Source: Clostridiales bacterium PH28_bin88
GTDB taxonomy: Bacteria; Bacillota; PH28-bin88
Assembly (NCBI GenBank): GCA_000987045.1
Contig: LAKY01000058.1
Coordinates: 180,528 to 244,527 of the forward strand
Length of the DNA stretch: 64,000 bases
Reading direction: 5' to 3'
The position numbers and the translations under genes were made by a program. How positions within the stretch are numbered: the first letter of the stretch is position 1; each line of letters begins with the position of its first letter. The notes below the pieces were generated by a model. It was given only the letters and a program-made list of their open reading frames with translations, was not told where the DNA came from and did not search any database. Shown here piece after piece: positions 16,615-26,021 of the stretch.

Positions 16615-19600
16615 TTACAGGCCTTCGCGGGCCTGGCCGGCGCCGGTGATTTTCCGGTAGAGTTTTGCCGTGTGGATGGATGGGGTTACCCCCAGTTCCT
16701 TCTGCATGGTCTGCACGCACTTTTCATACACCCGGGCCACCATCCCCCGGTTGTTCAGCCGGGCGTAACAGAGCATCTGGAGACGGTAGGCCTCCTCCCA
16801 GCAGTTATCCTTGGCCAGGATCTTTTCCGTCCAGGAGATGCAGGAGGCGTAGTCCCCTCTTTTGGCCAGCAGCCCGGCCAGGGTGGCCGCCGCCTTGAGG
16901 TACATCACCGCCAGGCGCTCCCGCTCCTCCAGGCACCACTCGTCGTACAGCACTTCCTGCAGGTAGTCCCCCCGGTAAAGCTCCAGGGCGCGCTGGAGAA
17001 AGGCCACCGCCTGGTCGGGCGCCGTTTCCACCGCTTCCTGGCCGCTGGCCACCAGGCTTTCGAACTCGCCGGCGTCCAGCCAGTACCCGCCGGCCAGGTT
17101 GAAACCGTAAGTAGACCCTTCCCGCAACACGTAAGACGAGCCGCTCCTGGGCGGTCGGTCCGGCTCCAGGGCGTTCATCAGGGCGTTCAGGGCTACCTTG
17201 AAATCCCTGGCGGCCACCTCGGGCGAGGCGTCAGGCCACAGCAGGGCCATGATCTGTTCCCTGTGCAGCAGCCCCTTCCGCCTGGTCAAAAACAGTTGAA
17301 ACATCTGGCGGGCCTTCTCCCGCTGCCATTCCCGGGCGGTTATCTCCGCGTCGCCCCGCCAGACCTTGAACTTCCCCAGGGTCTGCACCCGCAAGGTATA
17401 CCCCGGCTGGGGCAGCGCGTCGCAGACACCCAACTTCTCCAGCAGCCAGGCGGCGCAGTCCGACCTGATGTCCCGCCGCCGCGCCTCCACCAGCAGGGGA
17501 ACGGACATGCGGGCGTCCCGGGCCCCCAGCAGGGTCCGCTCGCGTAAGAGAAAGTCGTAGCCGTGGTTCTGGCAGAGGTCCAGCAACTCGCCGGCAGCCA
17601 GCGCGAATTCGTGCCGGCGGCCGGCATGGTGGTAAAGGTGCGCCAGCCACCACCGGGTGACCGCCAGCCCGTGGCTGTCCCCGCTGCGGCGGAGCTGCTC
17701 GCCGGCAGCGGACAGGTATTCCTCGGCCAGGGCGGGCTTGCGGCAGGAAGCCGCCGCCGCCCCCAGGCAGAGCCTCAAGATACCGGCAAACCACCGGTCA
17801 CGTACCTGTTCCGCCACCCGCAGGCCTTCCAGGCCGCACCGCTCGGCCGCCGCCCAGTCCCCGGCGGCGCCGTGCACCAGGCACAGGCCCATCATCACCT
17901 CGGTACGGCCCCGCACCACCCCCAGGCGGTCACTGATCTCCAGCGCCTTGTGGTAGCACTCCAACGCCCTGTTGGGCGACAGTTCCTCCAACTGGCGGGC
18001 ATGCCCCAGGCGGGCGTAACCGATGGCCTCCACAAAGGGGGAGTTGAGCATCCCGCCGATGCGGATCCCCTCCTGGGCCGCTGCCAGTGCTTTTTCCTGC
18101 CGCCCCATGAAAGTGTAGCACAAGGAGAGCAGCAGCGGGGTCTCCCGGAAAGACCGCGGCGGGTGGTAGCGCCCCCTTTCCTGGTCGGCCTTCCTTTCCA
18201 GCAGGCGCACCGCCGCCTCCAGCCGGCCGGTCCGCAAGAGCAGCCGGGCGTCCGGGTCGCCCCTGCTGGCCATGTGGAGCATCTCTTTGGCCAGGCGCTG
18301 GTAGCGCTGGGCATGGCGAGGTTGCCCCTGGTTGATCTTGTTTTCCGCCATCAAGGCGACAATAGCCGCCCTTTCCTGGGTGTCCCTTTCAGTAAGCGCC
18401 TTGGCTGCCCGGCGCAGGTACTCCTCCGCCAGGACCGGATGGATGGTGTCCAGGTACACCTCCGCCATGCCCTTCAGGGCGGCGCTCCGGCCCAGCCGTT
18501 CTCCCGTTTTCGCGGCGGCGGCCTCGGCCTCGACGTAGCAAGCCAGGGCACCCTGGTAGTCGCAGGCCAGCCGGCTCGCCTCGCCCCTGGCCACCAACAG
18601 CCAGGGCTGCCGGGCCGCCGCGTGGCGGGGAATGCGGTCCAGAAACCGGAAAAGGGTCTGGAAGCGACCGGCCTGCACCCATTCCATGGCCACTTCCGCC
18701 AGCAGCCCCGCCGCCGCTTCCTCCCGCCCGGCCTGCAGCAGGTGTTCCACCGCCTTTTCCGCCAGCCCCTCGGACCGGTAATAGTCGGCGGCGCGGTCCT
18801 GCAGCCTTTTCCAGGTCCCGGCGTCCGCGGCCGCCTCGCGCCGCAGGAAATCGTGGAACAGGTGGTGATAGCGGAAGACGTTGTCGCCCAGGTTGACCAC
18901 GAACAACCCGCACCGGTCCAGCTTCTTCAAAAGGTCCGGGTGGTAGGCGTCCCCCAGCACCGCCCGCAAGGACCCGGGGTCCATCTCGTCCAGTACCACC
19001 GACTGTAGCAGGAACCCCTGCATGGCCCGGCACTGTTTTTCCAGCACATCGCGGGCGAGGAACTCGAAGAGGGCTTCCAGGGTACCGGCGGATTCCGCCA
19101 GCGGCAGGTTTACCGTTCCCCCGCCGACCCCCTGGCCGATCAGCTGCAGGGCCATCACCCATCCCTCGGTGATGCGGGCCAGGTGGGCCAGATCGGAGGA
19201 GTTGAGGGCGTACCTATGCATTTTATCGAAATACTCTTTCATTTCTTCCCGCGAAAAGGCCAGGTCCCGCTCGTCCACCTCCAGCACCTCGGCGCGGGCC
19301 CGCCGCCGGGCCACCTCGGGCAGGTCCACGTGAGCGCGGGAAAGTACCGCCACGTGCAGCCAGTCCGGCTGATAGGCCAGCAACCGGCCTACCAGCGCTT
19401 CCACCTCCTGGTTGCCGGCCACCAGGTGGTAGTCGTCCACCACCAGTACCGCGTCCCGGGGCGACTGGACCGCCAGGGCCTTCAACAGGGCGTCCGCCGC
19501 GGCCAGCCAGGGCCTGGAACCCTCGCGCCCCGCCAGTAAGGCCGCGGCCTCGGCTCCCGCGCCGGGAAACAGCTGTTCAACCGCCCCCGCCAGGTAGCAG

Positions 19601-19842
19601 CAAAAAACGTACCCGCTGGCGTCGTCCTCCCCCACGCTGTACCAGGCGTGCGGAATGGCCATCTCCGCCAGCGCCGCCGCCACTGCGGTGCTCTTGCCGT
19701 ACCCCGGCCCTGCCGTGACCAGGGTCAGGGGGTACTCCCGCAACCCTGCCAGCCGCCCGCCCAGTTTCGGGCGCGGCAACCAGTCCCTGCGCGGTTTGGG
19801 CGCCACCAGTTTGGTTGGAAGAAGGATCACATGGGCCGGCAC
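16615..19842 (-). CDS. Large MalT-like STAND ATPase with C-terminal OmpR-type wHTH and BTAD (AfsR/SARP-like activator)
   Basis: 1075 residues. Walker A GPGYGKST (45-52) and Walker B AVLVVDDYHLV (about 131-141) form a STAND NTPase. A TPR-rich sensor region spans about 340-800. From about 818, LRVQTLGKFKVWRGDAEIT starts a winged helix as in OmpR and SARP proteins, followed by a bacterial transcriptional activator domain (BTAD) to the end. The GTG start has SD GGGAGGTGG. It lies 27 bp after an alpha/beta hydrolase gene with which it is probably co-transcribed from the promoter at 20724-20756. SARP-type proteins bind direct repeats 11 bp apart overlapping the -35 position, which is what that promoter shows. 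Confidence 0.88.
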   Translation of the reverse strand: MPAHVILLPTKLVAPKPRRDWLPRPKLGGRLAGLREYPLTLVTAGPGYGKSTAVAAALAEMAIPHAWYSVGEDDASGYVFCCYLAGAVEQLFPGAGAEAAALLAGREGSRPWLAAADALLKALAVQSPRDAVLVVDDYHLVAGNQEVEALVGRLLAYQPDWLHVAVLSRAHVDLPEVARRRARAEVLEVDERDLAFSREEMKEYFDKMHRYALNSSDLAHLARITEGWVMALQLIGQGVGGGTVNLPLAESAGTLEALFEFLARDVLEKQCRAMQGFLLQSVVLDEMDPGSLRAVLGDAYHPDLLKKLDRCGLFVVNLGDNVFRYHHLFHDFLRREAAADAGTWKRLQDRAADYYRSEGLAEKAVEHLLQAGREEAAAGLLAEVAMEWVQAGRFQTLFRFLDRIPRHAAARQPWLLVARGEASRLACDYQGALACYVEAEAAAAKTGERLGRSAALKGMAEVYLDTIHPVLAEEYLRRAAKALTERDTQERAAIVALMAENKINQGQPRHAQRYQRLAKEMLHMASRGDPDARLLLRTGRLEAAVRLLERKADQERGRYHPPRSFRETPLLLSLCYTFMGRQEKALAAAQEGIRIGGMLNSPFVEAIGYARLGHARQLEELSPNRALECYHKALEISDRLGVVRGRTEVMMGLCLVHGAAGDWAAAERCGLEGLRVAEQVRDRWFAGILRLCLGAAAASCRKPALAEEYLSAAGEQLRRSGDSHGLAVTRWWLAHLYHHAGRRHEFALAAGELLDLCQNHGYDFLLRERTLLGARDARMSVPLLVEARRRDIRSDCAAWLLEKLGVCDALPQPGYTLRVQTLGKFKVWRGDAEITAREWQREKARQMFQLFLTRRKGLLHREQIMALLWPDASPEVAARDFKVALNALMNALEPDRPPRSGSSYVLREGSTYGFNLAGGYWLDAGEFESLVASGQEAVETAPDQAVAFLQRALELYRGDYLQEVLYDEWCLEERERLAVMYLKAAATLAGLLAKRGDYASCISWTEKILAKDNCWEEAYRLQMLCYARLNNRGMVARVYEKCVQTMQKELGVTPSIHTAKLYRKITGAGQAREGL

Positions 19843-19869
19843 GCTATCCCACCTCCCGTCTTTTCCCTC

Positions 19870-20679
19870 TTATGCCGGCATGGGGTGCTGCCCCAGGAAG
19901 GCCAGCACCTCCCGGTTGAATTCTGTTGCCTGTTCGATAAACACCAGGTGCCCCGCCCCGGGAAAGACCACCAGGCGCGACCCGGGAATGGTGTCCGCCA
20001 GCAGCCGGGAGTTCTTCGCCGGTACCACCAGGTCGGCGTCACCCGTCAGGATCAGGGTGGGTGCCTGGATGCCCGCCGTCCTCTCCTCCAGGTCGGCCCG
20101 GGCCACGGCGTTGAACTGGTGCTCCCAGGCGTACCTGGGGGTGGGCCTGGCCAACCGCCAGCCCGCGATTTTCCGCACCTCCGCCTGGTGGCTGGAGAAG
20201 AATTCCGGTGCAAAGGCCACCGACATCCCCTGTAAAATGGCTTCTTCCGGGGTCAGCCCGGTTACCCTGGTCATGGCGTCCAGGGTCGACCGGGGCATGG
20301 GCGCCGCCCTGGGACCGCCGAAAGAGGTGCACACCAGGGTGAGGGTGTGGGTCAGGTCCGGGTACTGGCTGGCGAAGGCCTGAGCGATGTACCCACCCAT
20401 GGAAACTCCCAGGATGTGCGCCCGCCGGATACCCAGCGACCTGAGAACCCCTGCCGCGTCCGCCGCCATCATCTCGATGGTGTAGGGAAGGTCGGGCTTG
20501 TCGCTTTCCCCCACCCCCCGGTTGTCGAAGAGGATGACCCGGTACTCCCGGTTCAAGTCCGGTACCTGCCGGTACCACATCCAGGTAGCGTACCCCAGCC
20601 CCTCGATCAACAGCAACGGCTCACCGGCCCCGTGTTCCTCGTAATAAAGTTGGATGCCGTTCACATTAATTTTAGACAA
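19870..20679 (-). CDS. Alpha/beta hydrolase
   Basis: 269 residues of the alpha/beta hydrolase fold. Nucleophile Ser93 in GVSMGG, acid Asp214/216 in GDADLVVP, and His244 in GAGHLVFIE form the triad; oxyanion region IEGLGYATWMW. No signal peptide, so it is cytoplasmic. TTG start at 20679 with SD GGAGG 5 nt upstream. It resembles esterase, lactonase and 3-oxoadipate enol-lactonase members; the substrate is not predictable. First gene of a unit with the BTAD regulator. Confidence 0.85.
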   Translation of the reverse strand: MSKINVNGIQLYYEEHGAGEPLLLIEGLGYATWMWYRQVPDLNREYRVILFDNRGVGESDKPDLPYTIEMMAADAAGVLRSLGIRRAHILGVSMGGYIAQAFASQYPDLTHTLTLVCTSFGGPRAAPMPRSTLDAMTRVTGLTPEEAILQGMSVAFAPEFFSSHQAEVRKIAGWRLARPTPRYAWEHQFNAVARADLEERTAGIQAPTLILTGDADLVVPAKNSRLLADTIPGSRLVVFPGAGHLVFIEQATEFNREVLAFLGQHPMPA

Positions 20680-20723
20680 TACTTCCTCCCCCCAGCGGCG
20701 CTTGAATCTCTATTATAAAATTT

Positions 20724-20756
20724 ATTATAAGCCACCGGGGTTACAAACGGGTTACA
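20724..20756 (-). promoter_or_regulatory. SARP-type promoter, site 1
   Basis: Minus strand: TGTAAC (20756-20751), 5 bp, TGTAAC (20745-20740), 10 bp, TATAAT (20729-20724). There is no normal -35 box; the direct repeats occupy its place. The same geometry recurs at 37753, 51978 and 54212. It drives the hydrolase and the BTAD regulator. Confidence 0.65.
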
Positions 20757-20810
20757 CATCGTGATGAATTACCAGTTAGTTCTAGATGATAGGCCTTATT
20801 TCCTGCACAA

Positions 20811-20838
20811 GAAAAGGAAGATCCCTTCAGGATCCCCC
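20811..20838 (-). terminator. Intrinsic terminator after csaB
   Basis: Minus strand: GGGGATCC, loop TGAAG, GGATCTTCC (one bulged C, two G-U pairs), then TTTTCTT. It lies 26 bp past the csaB stop. Confidence 0.6.
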
Positions 20839-20863
20839 TGGTATTTCCCTTATTTCATTCCCA

Positions 20864-21970
20864 TTATTTTAACAACCCCAGCGCCAGCCTGGCGCTTTCC
20901 CGGGCCTCTTCCCGCATTTCGGCCACCCGCTCCGCCAACTGCTGCCGCACCTCGTCCCCCTGGGCCAGCACCCCCTGCACCGCGTCCCGCACTTCTTCGT
21001 AGGTGAGGGTCTCAACTTTACCCGCGGATGGCTGCTCCACCTGCTTAAGGAAGCTGGTCACCTTGGGATCGTAGCAAATCCCCACCATGGGTACCCGGGC
21101 GACCCCGGCCATGATGAGGGCATGCAGCCGCATGCCGATGACCAGGTCCAGGTTGCCGATCAGGCCCATCAAGTTGGATACGCTGCAGTTCTCTTTGAGC
21201 ACATAAGATTTTTCCTGCATCTGCCTGGCCACCTCCCGGCTGGCCACGATATCCGCCGGGAACTGCATGGGCACGAACAACACCCGCCACCCCTGCCTGG
21301 CCAGGTCGTCGCAGGCCCGGGCCAGGGCGGCGCGGTAGCCGGTCAGGCCTTGCCACTCGCGGACGGAGACGCCTACCACCGGGGACATGCGCCCGTCATC
21401 TCCCGGCACGATACCCGCCCGCAGCAGGAGTTCCCGCCCGGCCTCCAGGTCCAGTTCCCGCCGGTCAAGGGCCAGCACCGGGTCGGCGGTAACGTGCACC
21501 GGCGGCCTGGTTACCTCCATTTCCATTAGCTCCTGGCGGGAACGGGCGTCCCGGACGCTCACCACATCCACCCGGTTGACAATGCGGCGGATCAGTCTCC
21601 GCCCGAGAGTTCCGTTCACCGGTCCGATCCCCTGGGCGTAAATAGCTACCGGCTTACCAAAGAGCTTCGCCGCCCACACGATACCCAGGTAGTACAGGAT
21701 GCTGCGCGGGCCGGTGGCGTCCTGCAAAAGACTCCCCCCGCCGCTGATCAACAGGTCGGCCTCCCACAGCGCCTGCAGCACGGTAAAGGGATTCCACCGG
21801 TTTACCGACTCCACCCCGTAAGCCCGGGCAGTCCGCTTTGGGTCGTTGGACAGTACCACCAGCCGGGCGCCGGGCCGCTGCTTCTTCAAAGTCCGCACGA
21901 TGCTGTACAGCACCGCCTCGTCCCCCGCGTTATTAAAACCGTAATAGCCGGAAATCACGATCGTAGGCAT
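20864..21970 (-). CDS. csaB: Polysaccharide pyruvyl transferase CsaB
   Basis: 368 residues from ATG 21970. N-terminus PTIVISGYYGFNNAGDEAVL with the family pattern GYYGFxNxGDEA; later SGGGSLLQDATG, AQGIGP and IGMRLHALIMAG. CsaB adds pyruvate as a ketal to secondary cell wall polymer, the ligand that SLH domains bind. The window has two SLH proteins (46685 and 54504), so the partners are together. The start shares one base with the stop of the DUF5693 gene; longer frames upstream lack homology. Confidence 0.9.
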   Translation of the reverse strand: MPTIVISGYYGFNNAGDEAVLYSIVRTLKKQRPGARLVVLSNDPKRTARAYGVESVNRWNPFTVLQALWEADLLISGGGSLLQDATGPRSILYYLGIVWAAKLFGKPVAIYAQGIGPVNGTLGRRLIRRIVNRVDVVSVRDARSRQELMEMEVTRPPVHVTADPVLALDRRELDLEAGRELLLRAGIVPGDDGRMSPVVGVSVREWQGLTGYRAALARACDDLARQGWRVLFVPMQFPADIVASREVARQMQEKSYVLKENCSVSNLMGLIGNLDLVIGMRLHALIMAGVARVPMVGICYDPKVTSFLKQVEQPSAGKVETLTYEEVRDAVQGVLAQGDEVRQQLAERVAEMREEARESARLALGLLK

Positions 21971-23910
21971 CACTGGTACCTCGCCTCGTTTCTGGCGGAA
22001 GGAACGTGCCGCCGTACCGCCCTCTCCAGCCCCTGGTACGCCAGGATCAGCAGCAAGCCCAGCAGTATTCCTACCCACAGCCCGTTAACACTTCTTAACA
22101 AGGAAACCGTGAGCGGGGTGTGAATGTGCGTGAAGGTGTTCACCAGGGAGGTCTGGCCAATCGCCCCCAGCAGCACCAGCGGCAGCCGCCGGTGCCGGTA
22201 ACCCATGTAAAAGGAGAGCATCAGGAAGGGATGGCCGATTAAAAACTCCTTGGTCCTGGGGCGGACCGCCAGGGTTTGGTCCAGGAACCAGCGCATCTTC
22301 AACTCCAACCCGCTGACCAGCGCTGTCCCGTCATTCCCCGTCCTGGTCAGGAAGATGCCGGCCGCCGCCGCCACCACTGCCCCTAACAGGATGTACCTCA
22401 TGGTGATGGGTGTATCCAGGAACTTTTTGATCCATTCCATCCACCGGGCCCGCAGGGGCCAGAGGGTGTAAACAAAGGCCAGCAGCGCCAGTGGCACCGC
22501 GTGGGTTGCCTTGACACCGCTGAACTGGTTGATCTTCAGCATAAAGCTCAAATCAGCCAGCAAGCCCACCACCAGGACCGCTCCCACCAGGGAAACCGAT
22601 GATGCCAGCACCAGCCGCACCGCGGATCCCATGGCCGTGTATCCCCTTTCTTTTTGGAAGGTCATCACCCCAAGGGTGGGGTAAACCACCGAAGCCGCCA
22701 GGGCCATCAACTTGGCCCCCGGCAGGGTGTACCCCATGGCCAGCAAAGCCGCCCACAGCAGGGCTCCCAGCAGGCCCAGCGCCAGGCCCGCCGCAGCCAG
22801 CCCGATGGCCCGCATGAGCAGCATACCGCCGGCAATTACCCCCAGGCCCATTACCATCAGGTAAATCCGGGAACTCGGGAGGCCGCTGAAGGGTTTCGCC
22901 GGCCCGAAGACAAAGCCCTCACCGGCCAGGGCATCCCGCAGGGTTGAAAGGTACTCCTCGTTGGAGGTGATCCAGTCAGGGGAATCGCTTTTTAAGAATA
23001 ACCTCACAAACAGCACCCGCATGTTACGCTCGGTGGCAGCCAGTACGAAACGGTCCACCGCCCGCTGGGGAGTCATGCTTCCCATCTCCCTGGCCGGGAT
23101 GCTGTGCAGCCTGACCGCGTCTTTGCCCAGGGAGAGGGCCAGTTCGTTAAGCCCTTTCTGCGGGAAGAATTCCACCAGACCCACCGGCACCCCCAGCTTT
23201 TGCACCTGTTCCGCCAGGGCGACAGTACCTTTGGGGTAGCCGGGCAGCATGTAGTCGTTAAACAGCAGGGTGGAAATGTGCTCCCGGTACCGCAAAAGCG
23301 GCTGGAAAACCTGGGCAACGGAACCCTCCCGCACCGGGGTCCAGGAGCGTACCTGCAGGATGAGGCGCATCCCTTCTCCAGTGACCAGGTCCAGGTCGGC
23401 ATCCGGGAATCCCAGGCCGATGGAAGCCAGTTCTCCGCGGGTTAATAAGGTGCCCACCAGGAATAATCGGCCGTCAACATCCAGGCGCTGGGCCACCCCG
23501 TCCCTTGACTTCACCTCAAGGGCCGCTGCCGCGCGCTCCTGAATATCCGGGTAGCGGGTTAAAAGGTAGGTATAATTGGGTTTTATCTCTCCGGCCAGCC
23601 CCGCGAAGGCCGGTTCGGCCAGCAGTTCTTCTCCGCTCTTGACCCATACCTGTCGCCCCTCCAGGTCTGCCAGCACCTGTTCCTTGAACAGGACGGCCGT
23701 AGCCCCGGCTGCCTTCAGCCGCCGGAGCGCTTGGGCGGGTTCCAGGTCCGAACGCTCCGCCAGTTTGACCACTTCCGCGTATTCCACCGCCAGTTCTACC
23801 TGGCGGTTCTCCCGCTCCGCCAGATGCCGCTGCCAGCCCAGGTAACCGGCCAGCGCCACCGCCACCGCCACCATGGCCACCAACGTATAGGCATACCACT
23901 GACGCGCCAT
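21970..23910 (-). CDS. DUF5693 membrane protein, CsaB partner
   Basis: 646 residues. One N-terminal membrane segment (about 8-25), an extracellular domain to about 345 (including LLRYREHISTLLFNDYMLPG and VGLVEFFPQKGLNELALSLG), then about nine to ten membrane segments and a basic C-terminus. The family is regularly found directly before csaB and is thought to help in cell wall polymer pyruvylation or S-layer anchoring; its biochemical role is unknown. The overlap with csaB supports coupled translation. Confidence 0.85.
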   Translation of the reverse strand: MARQWYAYTLVAMVAVAVALAGYLGWQRHLAERENRQVELAVEYAEVVKLAERSDLEPAQALRRLKAAGATAVLFKEQVLADLEGRQVWVKSGEELLAEPAFAGLAGEIKPNYTYLLTRYPDIQERAAAALEVKSRDGVAQRLDVDGRLFLVGTLLTRGELASIGLGFPDADLDLVTGEGMRLILQVRSWTPVREGSVAQVFQPLLRYREHISTLLFNDYMLPGYPKGTVALAEQVQKLGVPVGLVEFFPQKGLNELALSLGKDAVRLHSIPAREMGSMTPQRAVDRFVLAATERNMRVLFVRLFLKSDSPDWITSNEEYLSTLRDALAGEGFVFGPAKPFSGLPSSRIYLMVMGLGVIAGGMLLMRAIGLAAAGLALGLLGALLWAALLAMGYTLPGAKLMALAASVVYPTLGVMTFQKERGYTAMGSAVRLVLASSVSLVGAVLVVGLLADLSFMLKINQFSGVKATHAVPLALLAFVYTLWPLRARWMEWIKKFLDTPITMRYILLGAVVAAAAGIFLTRTGNDGTALVSGLELKMRWFLDQTLAVRPRTKEFLIGHPFLMLSFYMGYRHRRLPLVLLGAIGQTSLVNTFTHIHTPLTVSLLRSVNGLWVGILLGLLLILAYQGLERAVRRHVPSARNEARYQ

Positions 23911-23958
23911 GTATCTTCCCCCTGATATGGATTGCCAGGCCTCGGGCCTGTCCTGTCA

Positions 23959-23988
23959 ATTATAGCGGATGGGCTGCTAAAGTACCAA
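23959..23988 (-). promoter_or_regulatory. Sigma-A promoter for DUF5693-csaB
   Basis: Minus strand TTGGTA (23988-23983), 18 bp, TATAAT (23964-23959), about 50 bp before the ATG at 23910. Confidence 0.5.
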
Positions 23989-24003
23989 TTGAAAACGTAT
24001 CCA

Positions 24004-24146
24004 GGAGGCAGGAAGCAGGAAACAAGAGGCAAGATTGTTCGTGGGAATTGGCCGCGCCAATTCCTTCTTTTATTCCTGCTTCCCGCATCTTGCTTCATGC
24101 CTCTTGAACGCTTCATACTTCTTGAACGCTTCTTGCCTCTTGAACG
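24004..24146. repeat. AGGCAGGAAGCAGG / CTTGAACGCTTC repeats
   Basis: The gap between ctpA and the DUF5693 promoter is mostly degenerate repeats: AGGCAGGAAGCAGGAAACAAGAGGC on one side, and three spaced copies of CTTGAACGCTTC/CTATT on the other, running up to the ctpA stop codon. Confidence 0.75.
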
Positions 24147-25658
24147 CTATTGTGTGATGGTCACCGTCCGGGTATCGTTCTCCCATTTCACCTTCGCCCC
24201 CAGGGCCTCGGCCACCAGCCTGAGCGGTACGAACACCGCGTTTTCTCTCAATAGGGCGGGCACGTCATAAGCCTTAGCCACCCCGTCCACCCGGGCCTCC
24301 GGCTGGCCCGGCACCAGTTCCACCCGGGTCTTGCCCAGCCGTACAGTGGCCAGCTTTTGTTCGTGGTCCCAGCTGACCACCGCCCCCAACGCCTCGCTGA
24401 CAAATCTTAGAGGTACATAGGTACGTTCCCCGTCGATAAAAGGCGGGGTTTCCAATGGCACTTCCTTGCCCGCCACCTGCGCCCGGGGTACGTCGATCAC
24501 CAGGGTTACCAGCCGCTCCCGGTCCACCCCCAAAAGCTCCAGGGCATAGTCCAACTGGGTGTCTTCCCCCGCCACCAGGTAATCCGGCTCAATCCCTTCC
24601 CCGTCCACAAACCGGCCGGACGGGGTCTGGTACTTGGCGGTGGTCACCTTCAGCACCCCGCCGCCGGAGAGCTTGAACAGGGTCTGTACCGATCCCTTGC
24701 CGAAGGTGGTGGTCCCCACGATTTTTCCCATACCCCAGTCTTTGATCGCCCCGGCCAGGATTTCCGAGGCGCTGGCGCTGCCTCCGTCCACCAGCACCAC
24801 CAGCGGCAGCAGCAAGGGCCGGCCGGCTGTCTTCTCGGCGCTGATGGTTTCCTTACCGTCCTTCCACACCACGTGTACCACCGGCGCGGGAGGGATAAAG
24901 TTGCCGGCCACCTCAACCGCCGTGTCCAGCATGCCGCCGGGGTTACCCCGCACGTCCAGGATGAGGGACTTCACTCCTTTGGCCGCCAGTTCGTCCAGCG
25001 CCTTCTTTACCTCGTCTCCGGTGGTCTCGCCGAAGGTATGCAGCCTGAGGTAACCAACCGTTCCTTCCAGCACCTCCCACTCCGTACCCAGGACGTTGAT
25101 CATTTCCCGGGTAATGGTCACGTCGAAGGGCTCCGCCACCTCATCCCGCTGGATGCGCAGGGTTACCCGGGTACCCGGCTCACCCCGGATGAGGGCCGCC
25201 GCCTGGTCGGCGCTGGACCCGATGAGCGACTGGCCGTTTACCGCGATGATCTTATCCCCGGCCTTGACACCCGCGCGCTCCCCGGGGGTGTTTTTGAGCG
25301 GCGCCACCACTGTTACGTAGTCGCCTACCTGCTCGATCTGGATACCCACCCCGCCGAAGGTCCCGTTAACGGACTCAATAAAGCGGTCGAATTCTTTGGG
25401 CAGGAAATAGGTGGTATAAGGGTCTCCCACCTGGGAGATTACCTCGTCCACCGTCTTGCCCTCAAGTTTACCGGCATCCAGGTCGTTAACATAGAAGGCC
25501 TCCAGGTAGGCCTTGACTTCCTCCATGAGGCTGCTGTCACCGCTGCTTTGATTTTGCGCCCACACCCCCGGGAGCGCCACCTGTAAAGCCAATAAAAGGA
25601 CCAGGCACAACGCCAACGCCAGCATTGTCGAGCGCCTTTTCACACTGTTACGCTTCAT
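24147..25658 (-). CDS. ctpA: S41-family C-terminal processing peptidase with stalk domain
   Basis: 503 residues. Signal peptide (SVKRRSTMLALALCLVLLLA...VWA), PDZ domain with GGVGIQIEQVGDYVTVVAPL, and S41 protease core with the catalytic Ser in DGGSASASEILAGAI and Lys in TTFGKGSVQT. The C-terminal 120 residues form a copper-amine-oxidase-N stalk domain (TYVPLRFVSEALGAVVSW, VFVPLRLVAEALGAKVKW), an extension not present in standard CtpA. It acts outside the membrane on exported or cell wall proteins. ATG 25658 has SD AAGGAG; the frame upstream to 25763 has no signal-peptide-like start. Confidence 0.9.
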   Translation of the reverse strand: MKRNSVKRRSTMLALALCLVLLLALQVALPGVWAQNQSSGDSSLMEEVKAYLEAFYVNDLDAGKLEGKTVDEVISQVGDPYTTYFLPKEFDRFIESVNGTFGGVGIQIEQVGDYVTVVAPLKNTPGERAGVKAGDKIIAVNGQSLIGSSADQAAALIRGEPGTRVTLRIQRDEVAEPFDVTITREMINVLGTEWEVLEGTVGYLRLHTFGETTGDEVKKALDELAAKGVKSLILDVRGNPGGMLDTAVEVAGNFIPPAPVVHVVWKDGKETISAEKTAGRPLLLPLVVLVDGGSASASEILAGAIKDWGMGKIVGTTTFGKGSVQTLFKLSGGGVLKVTTAKYQTPSGRFVDGEGIEPDYLVAGEDTQLDYALELLGVDRERLVTLVIDVPRAQVAGKEVPLETPPFIDGERTYVPLRFVSEALGAVVSWDHEQKLATVRLGKTRVELVPGQPEARVDGVAKAYDVPALLRENAVFVPLRLVAEALGAKVKWENDTRTVTITQ

Positions 25659-25858
25659 ACGCGTCAACTCCTTAATTAAATAAAAGATTTGGCTGGCACT
25701 AAAGAAGACTTGCCCATCGATTGGCTTAGCCTGGTTGATGCCAATTGTGCAAAAAAATTCCACCCGCCCAGGGGCAGATGGGTATTAGTTCGACACGTTA
25801 ATTCCTTTCTCCTTCACATACGCCGAATCTCCTTTTTGACAAAGATATGGCGTCACAC

Positions 25859-25979
25859 AGGAGTCAGAATGGGTGAACGGTTTATCGTCTGGAATCATTC
25901 TAAATTCTGCCCTGAAAATAGGCTCCGTCGTTTTCATGCTCTGATGGTGACGCCGCAGGCGTCGTGGGGGTCTGACTCC
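25859..25979. repeat. Palindromic element with AGGAGTCAGA ends
   Basis: AGGAGTCAGA (25859-25868) is exactly inverted as TCTGACTCCT (25970-25979), with a smaller GACGCC-GCA-GGCGTC hairpin inside. It resembles a small non-coding insertion unit. The gap 25659-26021 otherwise holds only a short translatable frame (25785-26000) through this element. Confidence 0.6.
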
Positions 25980-26021
25980 TGAATACTTGAATAGCGACAA
26001 TATGGCATCAATTATTCACAG

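Noticed and set aside
25785..26000. 71-codon ORF in the palindromic element
   Set aside because: It runs through inverted repeats and has no SD or recognisable family.
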